NCBI GenBank assembly: GCA_050873765.1
Contig: JBNMJK010000072.1
Span: forward strand, 1-11,784
Reading direction: 5' to 3'
DNA length: 11,784 bases
Source of the DNA: Sodaliphilus sp050873765
GTDB taxonomy: Bacteria; Bacteroidota; Bacteroidia; Bacteroidales; Muribaculaceae
Shown one piece after another: positions 1 through 4,951 of this stretch (the stretch's first letter is position 1; each line of letters starts with the position of its first letter). Made by a program: the position numbers and the translations under genes. The notes under the pieces were generated by a model. It saw only the letters and a program-made list of their open reading frames with translations. It ran no database searches and had not been told where the DNA came from.

Positions 1-1
1 C

Positions 2-127
2 TCATCGAATGCCATGGCAGAATCGTTCAATGCCAAAATCAAGCTTTTCCGGGCTAATCTTAGAGGTGTGGCGGACAAGAAGTTCTTCCTCTTCCGCATC
101 GCCAACCTATTTGCTTATCCCCACTAA
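2..127 (+). pseudogene. Transposase C-terminal fragment, probably ISL3/ISAon1-like (cut by window edge)
   Basis: An open frame runs from the window edge to a TAA stop and encodes the last 41 residues of a transposase. The stretch NAMAESFNAKIKLFRANLRG followed by an FFLFRIANLF tail matches the C-terminal end of DDE transposases of the ISL3 type, where a conserved Asn/Glu-x-x-Asn-x-Lys-Ile-Lys helix carries the last part of the catalytic domain. Family assignment is from memory of that motif. Whether the gene upstream is complete cannot be seen, so it may be an intact element whose 3' end lies here rather than a pseudogene. The 100 bases after the stop show a short duplicated TTTCTACTGAG motif but no terminal inverted repeat that I could pair. 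Confidence 0.65.
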
Positions 128-128
128 T

Positions 129-159
129 TTTCTACTGAGCCATATAAATTTCTACTGAG
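129..159 (+). repeat. Tandem pair of TTTCTACTGAG motifs, third copy at 2028-2038
   Basis: The 11-mer TTTCTACTGAG occurs at 129-139 and again at 149-159, exactly 20 bases apart. A third copy lies at 2028-2038, beyond the helicase gene. The first and third copies both continue with CC and are preceded by A/T-rich sequence. The copies bracket the tRNA-Ser and helicase block. They could be insertion-sequence end remnants or a dispersed repeat; neither is shown by the sequence. Confidence 0.5.
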
Positions 160-186
160 TGCCGATGAATTGTCGGCCCTCAAAAT

Positions 187-221
187 CAAAAAAGCGCCGA
201 AACTGGGTGGGCAGTTTAGGC
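187..221 (-). terminator. Intrinsic terminator of tRNA-Ser
   Basis: Read on the minus strand, GCC-t-AAACTG (221 to 212) pairs with CAGTTT-c-GGC (205 to 196) around a CCACCC-type six-base loop. This gives a 9-bp stem with one internal mismatch. A short GC is followed by six T (193-188). It starts 15 bases past the tRNA 3' end, so it fits as the end of the tRNA transcription unit. It could also stop readthrough from the left-hand transposase on the plus strand, where the following run is the weaker ACTTTTATT. Confidence 0.75.
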
Positions 222-235
222 ACTTTTATTGGGTG

Positions 236-323
236 CGGAGTGAGGGAGATTCGAACTCCCGAAACGCTTTTGACGTTTACACGCTTTCCAGGCGTGCCTC
301 TTCAGCCACTCGAGCATCACTCC
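236..323 (-). tRNA. tRNA-Ser (anticodon GGA)
   Basis: The minus strand folds as a class II tRNA of 88 nt. The acceptor GGAGTGA (323 to 317) pairs with TCACTCC (243 to 237), leaving discriminator G at 236. The anticodon stem CACGC/GCGTG holds the loop CTGGAAA, giving anticodon GGA, which reads UCC and UCU serine codons. A long variable arm (AACG/CGTT type with an A-rich loop) and a T arm GGGAG-TTCGAAT-CTCCC complete the fold. The long variable arm is the serine hallmark. The next genomic bases are CAC, so a full CCA tail is not encoded and would be added by nucleotidyltransferase. It has its own promoter (382-415) and terminator (187-221), so it is probably transcribed alone. Confidence 0.95.
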
Positions 324-381
324 TTATTTTGTGGGAGAGCCTGCACACATGTGCGCGCTTCTCTCACAAGGCTTGCTTGTG

Positions 382-415
382 CAAAGATAGTGATTTTTTA
401 CCTTACTGTAGCAAA
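382..415 (-). promoter_or_regulatory. Bacteroidetes-type promoter for tRNA-Ser
   Basis: On the minus strand a perfect -7 box TATCTTTG (389 to 382, consensus TAnnTTTG) is preceded by TTTG (415 to 412) at a spacing of 22 bases, slightly long for the -33 element. Transcription would start near 376 and give a leader of about 50 nt before the tRNA 5' end at 323. Confidence 0.65.
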
Positions 416-422
416 ATTTCCG

Positions 423-430
423 TAAATTTG
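423..430 (+). promoter_or_regulatory. -7 box TAAATTTG of the helicase gene
   Basis: TAAATTTG fits TAnnTTTG exactly and ends four bases before the helicase ATG at 435. A start of transcription five to seven bases downstream of the box would fall at or next to the ATG, so the mRNA may be leaderless or nearly so. The -33 region has only TTTA at a 22-base spacing. This promoter is back to back with the tRNA-Ser promoter. Confidence 0.5.
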
Positions 431-434
431 TGAT

Positions 435-1934
435 ATGGATTCGGTAAAATCGCTTCATCAGTCCCAAACGGGAAACTCAACACCTGCCCACGACCTTGAC
501 CCGGCACGCTCTAAAGTGGTGCGCCAGTTTGCCACAGCGGTGGTGAACTGTCTGCCCTACGACCCCAACGACGAGCAAATGGAGCTTCTCGCCACCTTTG
601 CCCACTTTATGCTGTATGGCCTGCCGCAGGCGGTGATGCTGGTGAACGGCTATGCCGGCACGGGTAAAACGTCGATGATTGGCGGCATTGTGAAGGCGCT
701 CTCTGAGCGTGGCCGCAAGACGGTGCTGTTGGCTCCCACGGGGCGCGCGGCGAAAGTGTTCTCGGAATATTCCGGACACAGCGCCTACACCATACACCGA
801 AAAATATACCGTCAGGACAGCTATCTCTCCAGCGGGTTCTCGCTCGCGGAGAACAAGCACACCGACACCATCTTTATCGTAGATGAGGCTTCGATGATTT
901 CAAACAGCAATGAAGGCGCGGTGTTCGGCACCGGCCGGCTGCTCGACGACCTTATCCACTATGTGTACAGCGGCATCGGCTGCCGGCTGGTGCTGATGGG
1001 CGATGTGGCGCAGCTTCCGCCCGTGGGCCAGACGGAAAGTCCGGCGCTGAATGTGGAGTTCTTGCGCAGCTACGCCTTGCAGACCTACAGCGTGTGCCTG
1101 CGGCAAATAGCGCGACAGGCAGCCGAGAGCGGTATTCTGTACAACGCCACCATTCTGCGGCAGGTGATGGAGAGCGGTGTGCTGTGCGCGCCCAGGCTGG
1201 AGCTGCAGCGCTTCCACGACATCGACGCCATCACCGGCGAATTCCTGCTCGAGACCATCAGCGACTGCTACGACCGCGACGGCATGAGCGAGACCATCGT
1301 GGTGACACGCAGCAACAAGCGCGCCACGCTTTTCAACCGTGGTATTCGCGGCAGCATTCTCTACCGCGAGGACGAGCTCGTGAGCGACGACATACTGCTT
1401 GTGAGCAAAAACAACTACTTCTGGTCGGCCGACTACGAGCAGATCGACTTCATCGCCAATGGCGACGTGGTGAGAGTGAAGCGTGTGTGGGGCGAGATAG
1501 AGCGGCGATATGGGCTCGACTTCGCCAATGTGACGGTGGAGTTTCCCGACCTCGGTGGCGTGGAGATGGACGTGAAAATCATCGTCAGCTGCCTCAGCAG
1601 CGATGCGCCTGCGCTCACTGCCGCACAAAGCGAGCATCTCTACACCTGTGTGATGGCCGAACTCACCGGCGACAAGCGCACCCGCTACCGCGAGCTGAAG
1701 AAAAACCCCTATTTCAATGCTCTGCAAGTGAAATACGCCTACGCCATCACCTGCCACAAGGCGCAAGGCGGACAATGGCAAAACGTGTTTATCGATATGG
1801 GCGCCATCATGCCCGAGGCTTTCACTCAGCTCGACTTCTACCGATGGCTCTACACCGCCATCACCCGTGCGCGCTCACGTGTGTACCTCATCAACTGCCC
1901 CCTCGACACCGACCTCCCCGCCTCCGACTACTAA
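435..1934 (+). CDS. RecD/Dda-like superfamily 1 ATP-dependent DNA helicase
   Basis: A 499-residue SF1B-type helicase predicted to unwind DNA using ATP in the cytoplasm. Visible motifs in order: Walker A GYAGTGKT at residues 72-79; motif Ia around LLAPTGRAA (98-106); Walker B FIVDEAS at 147-153 with D150/E151; motif III LMGDVAQLPPVG at 187-198; CHKAQGGQW at 440-448; and motif VI YTAITRARSR at 473-482 with arginine finger R478. The C-terminal two motifs belong to the UvrD_C_2 fold. The length is near that of stand-alone Bacteroidetes RecD-like helicases and phage Dda, and shorter than RecD2 with its N-terminal extension; no RecB or RecC neighbour is present, so a RecBCD role is unlikely. The ATG at 435 sits right after a -7 box, supporting this start. 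All ATPase motifs are intact. A second, diverged copy ends at 11602 on the opposite strand. The exact biological role is not shown. Confidence 0.92.
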   Translation: MDSVKSLHQSQTGNSTPAHDLDPARSKVVRQFATAVVNCLPYDPNDEQMELLATFAHFMLYGLPQAVMLVNGYAGTGKTSMIGGIVKALSERGRKTVLLAPTGRAAKVFSEYSGHSAYTIHRKIYRQDSYLSSGFSLAENKHTDTIFIVDEASMISNSNEGAVFGTGRLLDDLIHYVYSGIGCRLVLMGDVAQLPPVGQTESPALNVEFLRSYALQTYSVCLRQIARQAAESGILYNATILRQVMESGVLCAPRLELQRFHDIDAITGEFLLETISDCYDRDGMSETIVVTRSNKRATLFNRGIRGSILYREDELVSDDILLVSKNNYFWSADYEQIDFIANGDVVRVKRVWGEIERRYGLDFANVTVEFPDLGGVEMDVKIIVSCLSSDAPALTAAQSEHLYTCVMAELTGDKRTRYRELKKNPYFNALQVKYAYAITCHKAQGGQWQNVFIDMGAIMPEAFTQLDFYRWLYTAITRARSRVYLINCPLDTDLPASDY

Positions 1935-1937
1935 TCC

Positions 1938-2085
1938 ACCCATCCCCCCTCCCAAAAAAAATTGCGGAATCTTCTTGGTCTCTGTGCGCAAACTCTACGG
2001 CACTGCATCAATTTTTATCCCCTATAATTTCTACTGAGCCACAACACAGCCTCCATTCTTTTCTCCACCAAATATCTGCAAAGCA
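1938..2085. other. Gene-free gap downstream of the helicase
   Basis: No convincing coding frame is present. The first 20 or so bases after the helicase stop are similar to those after the stop of the second helicase copy at the right edge (both TAAT followed by a C-rich, A-poor run), so the duplicated unit extends slightly past the gene. The segment also carries the third copy of TTTCTACTGAG at 2028-2038. No hairpin terminator specific to the helicase was found before the bidirectional hairpin at 2086-2113. Confidence 0.5.
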
Positions 2086-2113
2086 AAAAAGCTCCATTTT
2101 TATGGAGCTTTTT
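2086..2113 (-). terminator. Strong bidirectional intrinsic terminator
   Basis: AAAAAGCTCCA and TGGAGCTTTTT form a perfect 11-bp stem around a six-base loop. On the minus strand the stem is followed by T-rich sequence (TTTTTTG), and on the plus strand the stem itself ends in five T. It can end the helicase transcript coming from the left and the candidate small RNA coming from the right. Confidence 0.8.
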
Positions 2114-2199
2114 GATAGCAAACAGTCATTTTTTATTTTTCTAAAACCTTTGTAATATACAGATATACAGAGATTTGCACACAATCCGTTGTTTGCTAT
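2086..2199 (-). ncRNA. Candidate structured small RNA, about 115 nt
   Basis: No recognised RNA family. Three elements on the minus strand line up at small-RNA scale: a promoter (2204-2234), a start expected near 2199, and the terminator at 2113-2086. The predicted RNA begins with ATAGCAAACA (2199 to 2190), whose exact complement TGTTTGCTAT (2124 to 2115) sits immediately before the terminator. The 5' end would therefore close onto the 3' end with a 10-bp stem and leave an A/U-rich interior of 65 nt. No coding frame of useful length fits; only an eight-to-nine codon frame (MTVCYQKAP) runs into the terminator. It does not show the SRP RNA or tmRNA signatures. Alternatives are an orphan promoter left after rearrangement by the IS next to it, or an attenuator-type leader. 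Confidence 0.4.
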
Positions 2200-2203
2200 A
2201 ATA

Positions 2204-2234
2204 CAAAGATACAAATTTGAAAGCAATTCACAAC
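2204..2234 (-). promoter_or_regulatory. Bacteroidetes-type promoter facing the candidate small RNA
   Basis: On the minus strand GTTG (2234 to 2231; consensus TTTG) is separated by exactly 19 bases from a perfect -7 box TATCTTTG (2211 to 2204). This is the best -33/-7 pair in the window. It lies 24 bases outside the left end of the IS3 element and faces away from it, and no protein-coding gene follows before the terminator at 2113-2086. Confidence 0.6.
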
Positions 2235-2271
2235 TCGTCCGACATGGTGTGTCTGTTCCTGAAAAAGGTTG

Positions 2272-2296
2272 ACTCGGTTATGTATATTAACTGAGT
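2272..2296. repeat. Palindrome at the IS left end
   Basis: ACTCGGTTA (2272-2280) pairs with TAACTGAGT (2288-2296) as nine base pairs with one G-T wobble around a seven-base loop. Four bases of the left arm belong to the terminal inverted repeat itself. A matching palindrome built on the same GACTC core lies at the right end. Confidence 0.6.
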
Positions 2297-2337
2297 TTAG
2301 TTTACTCTATGTCTGGAGACGGTTGTCTGACCGGGGA

Positions 2338-2396
2338 CTATCCCTGGGAGAAGTTGACGTAGGGCGTAGCCCGGAGGCAACGTAGCCCAGAGATAG
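2338..2396. repeat. Large stem-loop in the noncoding left part of the IS
   Basis: CTATCcCTGGG (2338-2348) pairs with CCCAGaGATAG (2386-2396) with one mismatch. Inside, GTTG (2353-2356) pairs with CAAC (2378-2381) and GGGC (2362-2365) with GCCC (2369-2372) over a GTA loop. It lies between the orfB stop and the left inverted repeat. No T-run follows on either strand, so it is not a simple terminator; it could shield transposase mRNA 3' ends, bind transposase, or be a mobile palindromic repeat. Confidence 0.6.
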
Positions 2397-2416
2397 GGCA
2401 AAGTTACAAATTTTTT

Positions 2417-3394
2417 TTATTCCGTGGCTGATGCCTGTCCGTTGTCGTGGTCCTTCTCTGTTTTAAGAGCGTCTATCGCGTGCTCACGATAGCTTGTCCA
2501 ATGCCGGCGGAAACGTCCTGTCTCTGCGGCAGCCTCTACGGGCGTGCGCATTTCAAGACTCAGATGAGGCCGTTCGTGGTTATAGAACAGCACAGCCTTC
2601 TGTAAAGCTTCTTTCACCTGGTCTATATCACTGAATGTCATGTCTTTAAAAAGTTCGTTCTTGAGCGTGTTGTTTATTCGCTCGGCCTCGGCGTTGTCCT
2701 TTGGATTGCCGCTCTCGGTCATGCTGATCATCACCTTGTCTCTGTGCAGTTCTGTGACATAGTCCGCGCAGGAGTACTGCACGCCCCTGTCGCTATGGTG
2801 GATTGTGCATGACAAGTCGACCTGCCGTGAACGCAGCACGTCAAGCGCGTCATGCAATGCCGCAAGCGGATACTTCGCCTCCAGTGTCATGCCGGCACTG
2901 CTGCCGAGTATCATCTTGCTGTAGGAGTCCATCAGGAGGCTCACGTAGCAGAACCGATGCCCGCCTGCAGTGTCGCTTTCCAGAGGTATATATGTGATGT
3001 CTCCGACTATGATTTCGCCAAAACGCGTAGGGATAAGCCCCTTGACTATGTTGGGATATGTCGGGTTGCCGTGCCGCGAATCGGTTGTCCGAGCTCTGCG
3101 CCGGCGGCGTATTTTGAAGCCGTAGCGGTCAAAGATGTCGCAGAAGCGGTCTCTGCCGATGCGCTCGCGCTCTCCGAAGGTGCGGCAGTAGATCGACCAC
3201 ACCTTCATCCCGCCTATACCCGGGTCTTTTGATTTGACCTCGCGGATAAACTGCACCGCGAACTCCTCCTGGGACAGCCGCCGCAGGAAGCTGTCCTCGT
3301 CATACTTGTAATAGGCCTGCTTGCTCTTGCCAAACAGCCCGCACAGCTCGGAGACCGTGTAGGGCTCCGAATGCTGGGCGTGCAGGCGTCTCAC
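2417..3394 (-). CDS. IS3-family transposase OrfB (DDE integrase domain)
   Basis: A 325-residue catalytic subunit, the usual OrfB size or slightly longer. Residues about 1-100 form the HTH_21-like N-terminal region (SVSELCGLFG-type helix, Tyr-Tyr-Lys). The integrase core follows, with the first Asp in VGDITYIP (D132), the second in HHSDRGVQYS (D202) and the Glu in DNAEAER (E238), giving the IS3 D-35-E spacing. FYNHERPHLSL at about 270-280 is the expected C-terminal signature. The nominal start is a GTG overlapping the orfA TGA as GTGA. It is more likely made as a -1 frameshift fusion with OrfA at the A7 run at 3409-3415: the -1 frame is open from there through IWRQT into this frame. Terminal-repeat binding, cutting and joining are the known family functions. 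Confidence 0.92.
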   Translation of the reverse strand: MRRLHAQHSEPYTVSELCGLFGKSKQAYYKYDEDSFLRRLSQEEFAVQFIREVKSKDPGIGGMKVWSIYCRTFGERERIGRDRFCDIFDRYGFKIRRRRRARTTDSRHGNPTYPNIVKGLIPTRFGEIIVGDITYIPLESDTAGGHRFCYVSLLMDSYSKMILGSSAGMTLEAKYPLAALHDALDVLRSRQVDLSCTIHHSDRGVQYSCADYVTELHRDKVMISMTESGNPKDNAEAERINNTLKNELFKDMTFSDIDQVKEALQKAVLFYNHERPHLSLEMRTPVEAAAETGRFRRHWTSYREHAIDALKTEKDHDNGQASATE

Positions 3395-3753
3395 TGTTTG
3401 GCGCCAGATTTTTTTCTTACCGGGACATTGAACACCTCTTCGGCCACGTCTATCATCGTGTCAAGAGCGTCGGCACGCATCTTTTGTTCCCTCAGCTCCT
3501 TGCGCAGCCTTGTCACTTCCGCGCGCAGCTTGTCATAATCCTCAGCGCTGGCCTCTGATTTTCTCTTTCTCATAGTCGGAATCGATTGAAGTTCTCGCGC
3601 AAAGTTACGCACAATATATTCAACTGTACGCACCTGCACTCCATTTTCTTCCGCTATCTCACCATAACTGAGATCGGTTTCCGCATAAAGTCGAAGGACT
3701 TCATCGCGGATGGATTGACGTTTTTGTCTGGGTAGACTCTGAAATCTTATCAT
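3391..3753 (-). CDS. IS3-family OrfA (helix-turn-helix DNA-binding protein)
   Basis: A protein of 120 residues from the ATG at 3753; an in-frame TTG at 3777 would add eight residues but lies inside the terminal repeat and the hairpin, so ATG is preferred. Its first half contains a helix-turn-helix of the transposase type (residues about 10-50, with SYGEIAEENGVQVRTVEYIV). Its second half has a leucine-zipper-like coiled coil (YDKLRAEVTRLRKELREQK) used in this family for OrfA and OrfAB multimerisation. OrfA binds the terminal repeats and by itself usually represses transposition. The gene ends four bases into orfB, and carries the zero-frame heptamer A-AAA-AAA near its 3' end. Confidence 0.88.
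   Translation of the reverse strand: MIRFQSLPRQKRQSIRDEVLRLYAETDLSYGEIAEENGVQVRTVEYIVRNFARELQSIPTMRKRKSEASAEDYDKLRAEVTRLRKELREQKMRADALDTMIDVAEEVFNVPVRKKSGAKQ
3409..3415 (-). promoter_or_regulatory. A7 slippery site for -1 frameshifting between orfA and orfB
   Basis: Minus-strand codons of orfA read AGA AAA AAA TCT, so seven A fall in the A-AAA-AAA phase required for tandem -1 slippage. orfB lies in the -1 frame and no stop occurs between the run and the orfB GTG (codons I, W, R, Q, T). A possible stimulatory stem (CTGG-CG with CG-C-CCAG) starts just after the run. IS3 elements are known to make OrfAB this way. Confidence 0.7.
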
Positions 3754-3757
3754 TTTT

Positions 3758-3777
3758 TTGACTCTTTTATGAGTCAA
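3758..3777 (-). repeat. Perfect 7-bp hairpin at the IS right end, upstream of orfA
   Basis: On the minus strand TTGACTC (3777-3771) and GAGTCAA (3764-3758) are exact complements around a six-base loop. The 5' arm is part of the right terminal repeat, and the 3' arm ends four bases before the orfA ATG. TTGACT is also the expected -35-like motif for a junction promoter in IS3 circles. Folding in readthrough mRNA from the neighbouring gene could hide the orfA start. Confidence 0.6.
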
Positions 3778-3814
3778 CTTTTTTCAGGGGAAGAGATTTT
3801 TTTGCTTTGGCTTC

Positions 3815-4777
3815 TTACTTTACCTCTGCGCCCATCACGTTGTATTTCTTGTCGCCGGCGATGATGTAGATCTGGCCGTTTTCAATCACTTTGTAGGCTT
3901 TTACTTGCTTAGCGGCGGTGACGTCGGCTATAGCGGTTGGCACTGTCTCGTAAGTCACTTTCACGTTGTCGAGGATTACGCGGTTTGCTCCAACGTTCAC
4001 TCCATGAGGAGCATCGGTTGCTGCTGGCATGTCTTTTATCACATAGTCGGTGGTCTTAGCAGCTTTTGCTGAGGAGAAGTTTGGCTTTACCGACATGAAT
4101 ACCACTTGGGTCTCGGCGGTAGCGCCCTTGATGGTGAGTGTGTTCTTAGTGCCTTCAAAGCTCCAGGCCTGGAGAGTGTCAATTGTGATAAAACTTGTAG
4201 ATGGAATTTCAATTACAGCGGCATTCACAGTGATGTCTTTTTTGTCGGCATCTTTATATGCCACTTCAATAGTCTTGGTTGCGCCGTCAATCTCGCCTGC
4301 GCCGAGCACTGCCACACAGTAGTACTGGTAGTCATGCTTCTCTCCACTTTTGTAGGAGCCATCTGCGTTTGCTTTTGGTTCGGAAGAATAGCCGATACCT
4401 TGCCAAGAAAGCTTCACATCGGTTGGCTGAGTGAGAGCGGTGAACTTTGGTGAAACTGCGTCACCTCCGTAACCAGTTTTTGAGAAGCGAATATAGCCTT
4501 GGCATGTGTACAGCCAGCTGGTGCGAGAAGTCCAGCCGTTGAGGTCGTCAGCAAAGCCTGCTGTTGTCAGGTCGGTAAAGTTGGGCTGATAGCTAACGCC
4601 CTCTGCGTCTTTACCGGTCCAGGGGTTTTTGCCGTATTTGTGTACGCCGGCATCGGTAACTGCTTCGAGATTGTCGAAATTTTCATTGAGAACCACCACT
4701 TCGTCGGCCCATGCGCCAAACGCTGAAGTTGCAGCCACGAAAGTGGCCGCTAAAATCTTTGAGTAAATTTTTTTCAT
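3815..4777 (-). CDS. Secreted protein of unknown function, paralogue 1
   Basis: I do not recognise the family. The protein has 320 residues, with a signal peptide (MKK, hydrophobic stretch to about residue 24, cleavage near GAWA-DE). The mature part starts with VLNENFDNLE and YGKNPWTG, continues through GYIRFSKTGYGGDAVSPKF, KLSWQGIGY and DYQYYCVAVLGAGEI, and is rich in alternating polar/hydrophobic strands, suggesting a beta-sandwich or lectin-like fold. The last 25 residues (IENGQIYIIAGDKKYNVMG type) resemble short C-terminal tails seen on many Prevotella and related secreted proteins, which I infer to be a sorting or anchoring tail. About 70% identical to the product of 4952-5905. It has its own -7 box. 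The IS3 element sits 27 bp past its stop, so its native terminator may be lost. Confidence 0.75.
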   Translation of the reverse strand: MKKIYSKILAATFVAATSAFGAWADEVVVLNENFDNLEAVTDAGVHKYGKNPWTGKDAEGVSYQPNFTDLTTAGFADDLNGWTSRTSWLYTCQGYIRFSKTGYGGDAVSPKFTALTQPTDVKLSWQGIGYSSEPKANADGSYKSGEKHDYQYYCVAVLGAGEIDGATKTIEVAYKDADKKDITVNAAVIEIPSTSFITIDTLQAWSFEGTKNTLTIKGATAETQVVFMSVKPNFSSAKAAKTTDYVIKDMPAATDAPHGVNVGANRVILDNVKVTYETVPTAIADVTAAKQVKAYKVIENGQIYIIAGDKKYNVMGAEVK

Positions 4778-4812
4778 CTGCTAATTGGTTTAATAGGTTA
4801 AATTTATTACTC

Positions 4813-4820
4813 CAAAATTA
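4813..4820 (-). promoter_or_regulatory. -7 box TAATTTTG for secreted paralogue 1
   Basis: TAATTTTG on the minus strand fits TAnnTTTG and lies 35 bases before the start codon at 4777. No good TTTG is seen 19-22 bases upstream. The leader would be about 30 nt and A/T-rich, similar in composition to the leader of paralogue 2. Confidence 0.45.
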
Positions 4821-4873
4821 CACATAATTTCGTTACGTTGGGCATCATATCTCCACTTTTTTCAACGTTCGCA

Positions 4874-4912
4874 ATAAAAAATGCTCTCGGCTGATGAAAA
4901 CCGAGAGCATTA
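4874..4912 (-). terminator. Intrinsic terminator of secreted paralogue 2
   Basis: ATGCTCTCGG (4881-4890) and CCGAGAGCAT (4901-4910) form a perfect 10-bp stem with a ten-base loop. On the minus strand it is followed by TTTTTATTG. It ends the transcript from 5905 before paralogue 1, so the two genes are separate transcription units. Confidence 0.85.
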
Positions 4913-4930
4913 ATATGTTTTATAACAGTG

Positions 4931-4948
4931 TTTTTTTTGGGGGGGGGG
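4931..4948 (+). repeat. Homopolymer tract T8G10
   Basis: Eight T directly followed by ten G, three bases past the stop codon of paralogue 2 (minus strand: stop, CCT, C10, A8). Such G runs are prone to slippage and to sequencing error. It lies between stop and terminator, outside any reading frame and separated from the paralogue 1 promoter by a terminator, so a phase-switch effect on either protein is not evident. Confidence 0.8.
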
Positions 4949-4951
4949 AGG

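Larger units (their letters stand above)
2258..3788 (-). mobile_element. Complete IS3-family insertion sequence, about 1.53 kb
   Basis: The element holds orfA and orfB on the minus strand between imperfect 18-bp terminal inverted repeats: CCTGAAAAAGGTTGACTC at 2258-2275 and its near complement at 3771-3788 (one mismatch). If the canonical IS3 5'-TG ends are used, the tips are at 2260 and 3786. No target-site duplication of 3-5 bp is visible outside either choice of ends, so the flanks may have been rearranged. The right end is only 27 bp past the stop codon of the secreted-protein gene at 3815. Both orfs, the DDE triad and the frameshift site are intact, so the copy may be active. A 141-bp noncoding left segment with a strong hairpin (2338-2396) follows orfB. 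Confidence 0.88.

Noticed and set aside
236..323. tRNA-Ser as an integration (att) site of a genomic island
   Set aside because: No integrase gene and no duplicated tRNA 3' end were found in the window.
900..1781. Minus-strand frame of 293 codons and plus-strand frame at 1094-2155
   Set aside because: Both overlap the helicase gene, whose motifs are unambiguous. Their products are low-complexity shadow translations (His/Val-rich or Arg/His-rich).
2008..2226. 72-codon minus-strand frame in the gap left of the IS
   Set aside because: It runs through the terminator hairpin and the promoter -7 box, and shows no signal or domain; the RNA interpretation fits the signals better.
2402..2409. TAACTTTG as a minus-strand promoter inside the IS, downstream of orfB
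   Set aside because: No -33 element at the right spacing and nothing coding downstream; it directly follows the orfB stop and could be chance in A/T-rich sequence.
4931..4948. Phase-variable switch for the secreted proteins
   Set aside because: The tract is after the stop of one gene and is separated from the promoter of the other by a strong terminator.
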